A DNA stretch of 64,000 nt from Odiellus spinosus (lineage: Eukaryota; Arthropoda; Arachnida; Opiliones; Phalangiidae). Each line of letters starts with the position of its first letter. The stretch's first letter is position 1. Position numbers and translations under genes: made by a program. The stretch spans positions 15,979,187 through 16,043,186 of the forward strand of contig OY987228.1 of NCBI GenBank assembly GCA_963920705.1, written 5' to 3'. This document shows positions 55,645 through 64,000 of the stretch, one piece after another. The notes under the pieces are model-generated. The model ran no database searches, had not been told where the DNA came from, and saw only the letters and a list, made by a program, of their open reading frames with translations.

Positions 55645-58314
55645 AGGGTTTGTTTTTAACCATAGGAAAGATGCGCAATAATTTTTATAACGGCACGAGC
55701 TTGATTGGCTTTCCATTGAAACTTGAAAAGACAGTCAAGAGACGCCGCAACTCTGGCTAATTTTATTGTTCTGAAAATAGACCAGGAATTTGTTGCGCCC
55801 GTTGAAAGATGAGGAAAGAGAGGTCTTGAGAGCGTGCACGAGGAGAGCTCGAGATGCGCTCGGAGCTTAAATAAAAAATAAATAAAGGAAAAAACGAAAG
55901 AAAACTTGAGCGAGGGGATCTCTCTCTCTCTCCTTTCGTTCGCCTAACTAAACTTTAGAAAGTTAATTAACGAAGGGAACAAAAGAGAGGCCTAGTTTCT
56001 AAGACCCGACCCCGACTCCCCTTCGAACCTTTCCTAAAGTAAACCCGAAGCCCTCGATAATTGCCGAGAAACCGATTTTTGAGCCGTTTACAAGAGAGAG
56101 CCAAAGAACGAGAAAAACCAATTTAAGGTTCCCCGCTAGGAGTTCGCCTTCATTTGAGCTTCCAATTTTGATAATCATTAACTAGAATTAAAGAGATCCT
56201 GGGATAAAAGAATAAAAGGGTTTGGCCTATGGGAACTGGGGCCGGAAAGAAGACTCGACACTTAAAGGGACTTTGAAAAGTAAAATCAAATCGTTTTTAT
56301 GTGGAGTTTTAGTTTTAGAGTTCATTGGTATTCATTCCAAAGACATATACCTAGACAATCACGATCCTAGCCTTTTAGACTAATTTCCAACTATAGCTCC
56401 ACTTTGTTCCGACCTTTTAATAGAATTTTCAAATTCTTGATATAATTATAACTATCTTTAAATTTCACTTTTTGGCCTAATTTTAAACGACCCCGACCTT
56501 GCCCGGACCATTATTATATCTTTTTAACTACCCAGACTCATTCCTGATCTTTATGGCCTATTCTTTTTACTACCGCGACCTTCCCCTGATCATTTGGAAA
56601 ATTTTATAACTTACCAAACTTATCTCTTAACTTTCTGATAATATTTAAACTTTCCTGACCTAATTTTCAAAATTCACTGACATTTTCCTGCCCATTTAAA
56701 GTAATTTTGAACTTTTGAAATTCTGATAGAAACATCCTTATCAAAACAAGCTCCGTGTTTTAAGAACCAATGAACAAATAGCGCACGTTTCCTCTTGATA
56801 TTTGCATCATGACCTCCGTTGACCATAATTAGGGTATGCGTTTGTATTTTAATGAAGTATCAATTAAAGGGGCCATTTGGGAGCCTATAATACGGAATTA
56901 TTTTAAAATTAAACTGTCTTTCCACCTTCCCATTAAATCGATTTCTCCGTATGTAAGAAGAGACGATGATCGTCCACTTGGCTAAATTCTCTTCACAGAC
57001 CCGCACGATTCTAGAGAATCGCCAAGGAAGGTTTACCACGTCCTATTCAGAGGAGTATAGAAGCAGTAAAGGTCTCTATTCTTTTTATCTACGCCAAAGA
57101 ACCGAGCTTGGTTATCGTGAAAACAATGGGCTAAGAATCAAGGCCCATCTTCTTCAAAAATGAGTACAAACACAAAGTACAAGTGAGCTATGGGATACGA
57201 AGATGGGACAAAAGTCGATTGTGTTAAGGGGAAAACTTTCAAAAACATTTCGAGTGTTGTTTTGTGATTAGAAGTGGTTTCCAAGTTTTAAAATGTTTTT
57301 AAAAACTGTCTTATAGTAAGAATATAAAAAATCATTGAAGAGACAATGAAGTCTTTTAACGAGTTACGCAAAATCTATTAGAAAGATTTAATAAAATTTC
57401 GGCTTATCAAATAGGGTTTTAAAATATTTCACGCGTATAAAACTAATTCTAAAACAGGCGAAATTTTAAACGTTAATTAAGCCTAGCGATTTCCAATTGT
57501 ATCTTGGCTAATTAACTGTATTGTTTCTATGGATGTAATATATTTGTTCGACAGTAATTTTAGGCCCGCTTTGAGAGGATTTTGAGGCCACTTTCGTTTC
57601 TTTTCGAAGCCCTTTTGAGTGGGCATCGAGGCCCCTTTGAAATTTACAAGCAGGCTATAATCTAACTAACCTACCCTCTATACTAGTCCAGGGTACGTAT
57701 AGTTAAATTGCCTTTGATTGAAGAAATAGTTTCGAAACATCATTCATTGAGTTTATTACTATGAAGTTGTTGCAATAGAAAGGCAGATAATATCCAAGAA
57801 ATTGAAGATTATTCAATATTAGAATTCTAACAACAAATTAGTGGTTTACAACTTCAACAATCACGTATTTTTATACCCTAACCCCATTATTTAGGATTTT
57901 CTCTTAGAATTTACTCTTTTTAAGAGACATAAAAAAGCTGCTTATCAGAATAGAATTTCTTTTTCTAACACGAGAGAAGAGAGGCCATGCACCTAAAAAC
58001 CTTTTTTTTTTTTTTTTTAAGAAAAGTTCCAGAAATATACTGGTGTTGAAGAATAACTAGTAAACACTATTTTTTCCCTACGAGGTTTAACATTATGTAT
58101 CAATACACCTCTGTATTTTCTACATCATCAACTTCTTTAAAATAGAAGTACACGTATATTTATACAGTTGCCAAACGGAAAAAAAGAGAGAGGAAAAGAA
58201 GCTGAACATAATAGCGCGTTGGGAATCTACACTTTCCTACTCTTTCTCTAACTGAAGGGCAAGTGGAAATGTAGAAAAATATTGGTGGAAAGCCAAGACT
58301 GCACCAAATATTTT

Positions 58315-58320
<6 letters not shown>
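55645..58320. other. Non-coding stretch with CTGACC-rich patch
   Basis: No gene is seen. Contents are a (TC)n tract near 55920-55934, a degenerate CTGACC/CCGACC patch (56406-56690), and a T run (about 58002-58018). The short frame at 56966-57163 has no recognisable domain. Confidence 0.5.
56406..56690 (+). repeat. Degenerate CTGACC/CCGACC repeat patch
   Basis: Words such as TTCCGACC, CCCCGACC, GCCCGGACC, TTCCTGATC, CGCGACC, CCCCTGATCA, TTCCTGACC and TTCCTGCCC recur every roughly 20-45 bases between AT-rich spacers. This suggests an old minisatellite related to the TTCCCTG patch at 35735-35880. Confidence 0.4.

Positions 58321-58398
<78 letters not shown>
58321..58398. repeat. (AT)39 microsatellite
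   Basis: Seventy-eight bases of perfect AT dinucleotide, followed by GTATGTATTT. It can extrude as a cruciform and is likely length-polymorphic. Confidence 0.95.
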
Positions 58399-58406
<8 letters not shown>

Positions 58407-59185
58407 TTCACTTTAGTTCGCTTCTCCTGCAATGGCAAAGAGTACTTTTATAAGCGTTCTATGGGGAGAAAAAACTTTATGGGCCACTAGCAGAATCCGT
58501 AGCCGAATAAAAACCCCAACCCCCCCCCCCCCATTTTATTTTTGCAAACACAAGTGATTACAATAAAAATGTTGCAATAGCTAACGGGCGTTCAAAGACG
58601 TGAAAGCAATATAATAAAAGGCCAAGTAGAAAGAGATATAATACTGTAATAACGTCAAATTTACCATTTTTTTTATTCTGCTTTTCTCTATATTAGGTTT
58701 AAGTCGGTAGATATCCGAAATAGAGCTAGAGCGTTAAATTGAGAGGGAGAAAAAATTATTTACGACCTTATCTTTCCTCAACTTCCTTTCAGGCGCAGCA
58801 AAAAAAAAAAAAAAAATCCAGGGTGAAAAGAAAATAACCAAACAAAACTTTCTTACCGCCCTCTCACTCAATATACACTTCCCAGAAACAAAATATTAAA
58901 TAAACTTATTAGAGCGATCCTCTTAACACGCGTATCGTTTATTTTTCATGGAATAAAAACCTATATTGATAACTTGCACCTTTAGGCAGAGGAATGCTTT
59001 CAAGAAAATTTCAATTATAAAATGTCAAAAAAATACAAATTTCATTTTACCGGTTGATGATGTAGAAAAATTGCAAAACGTAATGGCTTTTATTAAATTA
59101 AAAAGTAAGGACTTGATGGATTGAGTATATTAACGAGAGACGGCGTGAAGTAACCATATGTGGTATTTTTTTACATGGCGAATTT
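58399..59185. other. Non-coding stretch, no gene recognised
   Basis: Contains a C13 run (58520-58532) and an A-rich run near 58800-58816; nothing else recognisable. Confidence 0.5.
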
Positions 59186-59344
59186 AAGCCGCGTTCATAA
59201 TAGGCCTTGTAACCGATTTAAACCGTTTCGAAAAGTTTCTCTAGAGTCGTGTGAACAGGAAACCGTCGTTTCTCGAAACTGCTTCGGGAACCAGTTTCGT
59301 ACCGATTCGGTTTCAACAACCGATAGATGAAGTTACAATAAATC
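59186..59344 (+). mobile_element. Partial copy of the AAAGCTGCGTTCA-type family (left half)
   Basis: Starts AAGCCGCGTTCATAATAGG and follows the 52-kb element through GTGTGAACAGGAAACC, TTTCTCGAAA, ACCGATTCGGTTTCAACAAC, CGATAGATGA and TACAATAAATC. It then diverges, so the right half is missing or replaced. The shared core is similar enough to be unmistakable. Confidence 0.7.
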
Positions 59345-62300
59345 ATCGCTACGGTCGCGTGGATATTTTAGAGCTTACAGTGTATGTATTCTCGCTCGGT
59401 CTTCGAACTTAACCCACAAATTAGTCCTAGATTTCGTATTAAAATTGCCATTACGTTCCAAAATTAAATCGGAAAACAATTAGCTATATATTTTCGACAC
59501 TTTCATTTTTAAGTTCCTTAAGATCGCGTCAGAACAGAGGTATAAAATAAATTTAAAGCCACAGCAAATGTAAGAAGTACTACTACCCTGAATTCATTAC
59601 GGAGATATGTTACAGATTGCAACATTGAAATCAATATATACTTGTAAAATTAACGAACTATTTGAAACAGGTGTTTCGTTTCTAACCTATATTACAGTCT
59701 TGCAATGTAGTTCATATATGCTATAAAGAATTCTAGCCTTGATTTTAAGCAGACGATATTCGTTTTCATTTCTATTCTTATTTTTAAACCTGCCAAATAA
59801 CTGTTTAAGTAAATTTCTAGTTTGCACAGAGATCGGTAAGGATAAAAGTAGAAGAAATTAGGTCAAATGCGCAATAAAATTGTTATTGTTGAATTTTAAA
59901 GGGGATACTTGACTCTGAAACTATAATTTTAATTTATTTCAACTGATAAACAAATAGTTAAAAACATTCATCACCAAAGATATTTAAACAATTTAAAAAC
60001 TATAATACTTAAACGATGAATTATTAAGTCTCGTTAATTAAAGTCTCATTGGATAATAAATTTAATATAAATGATTATGACAAACAATTTCGCGGTATTT
60101 CTCGGTTAATTATCAAATAGAAAATTAAGCTCGAACAAATTATACAACCGGTCTTATGATTGGAATCAGCAATTCCGACTTCTCGAGACTTTTTATATCC
60201 TGAAATGTCCTCGAAGCAAATTTAGGCTTAACGAGTAAAATTCGTAACTTCGGTAATTAACAGTGAATACCACGAAATCTTTGGTAAGATTAGATCAATT
60301 TTATTACGCATATTATGTATCAGTCCGAATTGACTAAAATAGCTTTTTTTCAGAGTCTAAAATCCTTGTAATAAAAGGTATTCCAAGAAAAATTGAGAAT
60401 GACTAGAAAGAGACCCGATTTCATTTCGCATAAATATTTAATCTGATGTTCTAAGCCTTATATATCTACTCTTAGAAGGGGTTATTATAACATTTATGCT
60501 ATTCCGCCTACATCAATTTGAGACAAAATAGAACATTAACCGCTTAGTATTATGGGCCACGTGTTACAGATTTATGACGGGATACAGTAAAGATTAAACG
60601 CAGGGACTTTCCCACACTATTAAAATAAAGAAATCATATCTCAAGCCTCGTTACACCTTGTATTTTAGACATATTTAACAATGGGATGTATTGAAAAGGA
60701 GAGCGGATGGAGGGGTTGAAAAAAGGCGCCAAAGATCTCCCTTTTTTCTAGTAAAAAAAATCTACTATATATCCAAAACGTTGACCCATGGAAGACAGTG
60801 TAAATACGAGAAGCTAAGTACTGGTGGGATATCGATAGTCCGAAGAAGTAAAGTTTGCCAAACACGAAGGAGAAAAGTAGACCTAGCGAGGAGGAAGACC
60901 AAAAGGGGACGAAGAAGAGGTGTCTGCGGGAGACTAGGCGGCTCAAGACGCAGTATTGTAAAGGAAGAAAAGACAACCCAGTGAGAAAGAGAAAAAAAAA
61001 AAAATAATACTAGAAGGAGAAGAGGTTCGCTACAGCTTATGAAGAAAGAAAGGAGGAGATTGTAGAGAGAATGTTCCAAAAATAGATTCACCTTCTTATA
61101 CATTTCGCGCCCCTATAGAACATTTACCGACAGGGACGAACCATAAAATGACATTGTGAAATGCACGCCAAACAAGTAACAAAAGACACAAGGCTATAAT
61201 CATCTATTATCGACGTGCTTGATTTTATTTCACATCATAAAATCGAAAGAAATCTATTAATAATTCATACAAAGCTTAAGTTTATTTTCAGCTTGGTTAA
61301 GTTTATAATTCAATATAATAAACACTATTTTATTCAACGAAATGGAAAGTGAGGTTATTTAGGACCGAAACCCAATTTAAGTCTTGTCTCTGTGCAAGGG
61401 CGCAATGATTTTAAAATCAGGGATTGAGTTTTTATTGTTAAAAGCAGTAACTGTGCTAAAAAGCTTTCGATTTCGTAGGGCCTTCAAAATATACCATGGA
61501 TTCTAATCATAGAAAATTCAACTATAATAATGCGCATATCCACTTGTCCCCCCCCCCTGAGAGCAAAATTTACTGATAAAAATAATTATTGATGAATTGA
61601 ATAGTGCACTATTAAAATAATTTTTAATCCAATTTTAATCAACCGAAAGTGACACTTAATCATTGATAATTTTTCGAGAGACAGATTGGTGCAATCTACC
61701 AATAATCTAAATAATGTTTTTAAGGCATTGAAGGATAAATTGATTAACATTAGGCAGAAATTTTTCTCAATGAGATTTTATATTACGTATCAATCCGCCT
61801 CCGGTTGTGAATTATTGTAAACTATTCTCGAACCCTAAGTTATACAAACAGCATCGTTAAAAGCTTAAAGGATCGAGTTCTTCATACCAAACTTAAAGAA
61901 GCCAAAATAAACAAAATCGTGACCGCAAAACAATTGTCACTCTTCTAAGTACAACTACTCCGTATTGACGTATGAATTTCCCAAATTCTCTAGAAACAAC
62001 GATAAACTAAGAGGAAACCAATGACGCGCCAGACATATTTAAGAGTTTCGCGAATTAGAGAAAAACAAAAAGGAGTGATTTAGTATACCAATACTCGTTA
62101 CGCGGCGGTTATAATCCAAAAGAAGTTGAAGTAGTAAAAAAGCCTTTATGAACCACCCCCGGGCCTCCGAAGTAATATACGCGACAGAGGTAAGAGTGGA
62201 ATTAAGAACTGTATAGTTCACGTTACAAGAATGCTTTTCACTGAAGCAAGACTTAAGGCGTTTTAATACACAATATTAAACCAAATAAAGAAAAAATAAG

Positions 62301-64000
62301 CTGTTGAAAAGGGCTCTCGAACAGGATTATTATACATATACTGTTGGAAGAGCGAAGAGAAAAAAAAGAGGGATATAGTTCCCAAAGAAGATGAGGAGAG
62401 AAAGAAGAGTCGGAGTTGATACCACGTAAAAAGCTATTTTGATTCTGACAAAGTCTTCGTAGAAATTGTATTCGAAATAACGTTAGTATCTAGTGTAAAC
62501 TAAGATTCATAGTGTCTACAGAAGAGGAGAGAGAAGAAAAGAGGATGAAGTGAGTGAAGAACTTGAAAGAGAAAGAACGAGAGAGGTCGTCGGCGCGTGC
62601 ACAGCTCGTGTTCGAATTATTTTCAGCCAAGGCTTAGAAAAGATTGGGGGGCCTACTTTTTACCACATCCGTTTACTAGTATTTTCTACTTTCCCCCTAT
62701 TACTTAATTGTCTCTATTTGAAGGGATTTTATACAGGATTTTATAGTGAAAAAAGCTCTGGCATTTGTGATGAGGAACGTGCCATCGTCGAACCGAGCGT
62801 CAGTAACAGAAAACAAATCAAAAAGGAGAATGAGGAAAAAAGCCTCTTTTACAACCTACTAGCTAGAATATATATTCAACAAAAAATTGACATTTCTGAA
62901 TTTTTCTTCTCGCCCTCTCTCCATTATCTAGAGCCAAGTTCAAATAAAACTCCCAATTCAAGTCTCGTGCAATTTTGAGGGTTATTTAGCCCCTCTCAGA
63001 AAAAAATGGTATTTTAATCACTATACTTTAAACATCTTGAATAGATAGTGAAACCGACTAACTGTTTTTCTAGCATTAAAGGAAAACTTAAGAGTTAAAC
63101 AGCTTTTTTATAAAGTTCGGTAAAATTTATATAAAAGTAAATATTAATTCGGATCAATCATAATTTCAACCTTCAATAGTGCTTGTAATATCTTAACATT
63201 AAAAGAATGGGCCGGCATTTGACGCCTAAGAAAAAATTCTCGAATACGTGTGATTCCGAAAATAGATTCAAAAGCTGTTTCATTTTTAGCTCCAAGCTTC
63301 CCTTTAACTCCAAAATAATCTACAGCTAATAAAAGGGCTGTATTCGGCGACGGAAAGGAAAAACCAAAGAGATCACAAGAGAAACCGTAAAGGAATGGTA
63401 CCAAAAAGGTACCCGAGCCTTCGCGTTGCTCAAAATGATAATGAACACTCGAGATGATATCTATGGTACCTACAAGCCAGGGAACGATTGGAGGGAGCAG
63501 TAATTAAAATTCAGTTCAGCGACGAATAATTCATTAAATAGTTACTGTTTTTGAAAAAGGTTATTCATAACTTAATTATAAATTAACGAGAGTTAATTTT
63601 AACAAATTGTTTTAAAGCATATTTAAAATTTAAGACTCTTAATTAAAAATATCACGTTCCTGAAGTTAACTACGCCTTTAAATAAAAATAACCAAGGTAG
63701 TAAAATTAAAGAGCAAAATCTACTTTATGCGGAATGCGAGTACAAAACCTGGCTCTTTTCCTCCTAAAAGCTATATATAATGTTGAAAGTTGGAACTGGA
63801 TCCTACAATATCTTCTCTTTAAAAGATATTCTTGTCTAACGCGTTCGTTGTGCGCCCGTGGAAATGTCTCCTAACTTCGTACGTAAGATTTGTAATTCAA
63901 GGGTGGGATAAAATTGTTGGAAGAGTTCCCGAGCGATTCGAGGGATATAAAAACATTCCATCAAAAAAGACTAAAAAGTCTGGGTTTCCCGACTTCGTCG
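59345..64000. other. Non-coding stretch, no gene recognised
   Basis: AT-rich with a C10 run (61548-61557), purine-rich patches at 60700-61080 and 62340-62600, and no recognisable gene. The frames at 60691-60984 (plus), 60765-61103 (minus) and 62550-62978 (plus) are low complexity or lack any known domain. Confidence 0.5.

Noticed and set aside
62550..62978. 142-codon plus-strand frame in a purine-rich patch
   Set aside because: No recognisable motif and a composition-driven start; kept only as background.

Overview
This window looks like eukaryotic, probably insect, intergenic or intronic DNA. It is AT-rich, CpG is not visibly depleted, and it holds many homopolymer and GA-rich tracts. It also carries a BEL/Pao LTR retrotransposon, a class typical of arthropods and other animals. 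A CpG-tolerant, AT-rich genome full of purine tracts would fit Hymenoptera, but that is only an impression. I could not identify any host protein-coding gene, tRNA or rRNA. Apart from the mobile elements, the open frames are short, low in complexity, and resemble nothing I recognise.

The dominant feature is a complete minus-strand BEL/Pao element (43109-50772, 7664 bp). Its two 831-bp LTRs appear identical by eye. It has a 5-bp target duplication (CTACC), a primer-binding site, a polypurine tract, and one uninterrupted 1971-residue Gag-Pol frame: Gag (DUF1759-like), zinc knuckles, aspartic protease, reverse transcriptase, RNase H, integrase and DUF5641-like tail. No envelope gene is present. 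It looks like a very recent, possibly still competent insertion.

The second landmark is a 2.8-kb palindrome (32866-35642). Two inverted arms of 1296 and 1246 bp flank a 235-bp unique centre. Each arm carries the 3' part of a DDE-type (DDE_Tnp_4-like) transposase with a C-terminal SWIM zinc finger. The left arm plus the centre keeps a 302-codon open frame. The right arm is broken by a 50-bp deletion.

The rest is non-autonomous, often fold-back, repeats. There are two copies of a palindromic ~130-bp family with TTA duplications (21491 and 55003). A TTAA-bounded family starts AGGGAGAATG (16115 and 28443, with partial ends near 15632 and 5192). A third family has AAAGCTGCGTTCA-type ends (52074, with partial copies at 20518 and 59186). 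There are also a 350-bp foldback at 9802 and a smaller inverted repeat at 55372. Between them lie a diverged tandem duplication (501-775), two CCCTGA-rich minisatellite-like patches, an (AT)39 microsatellite and an unusual number of C/G homopolymers. I see no interacting host gene set; the window is best read as a transposon graveyard with one young resident.
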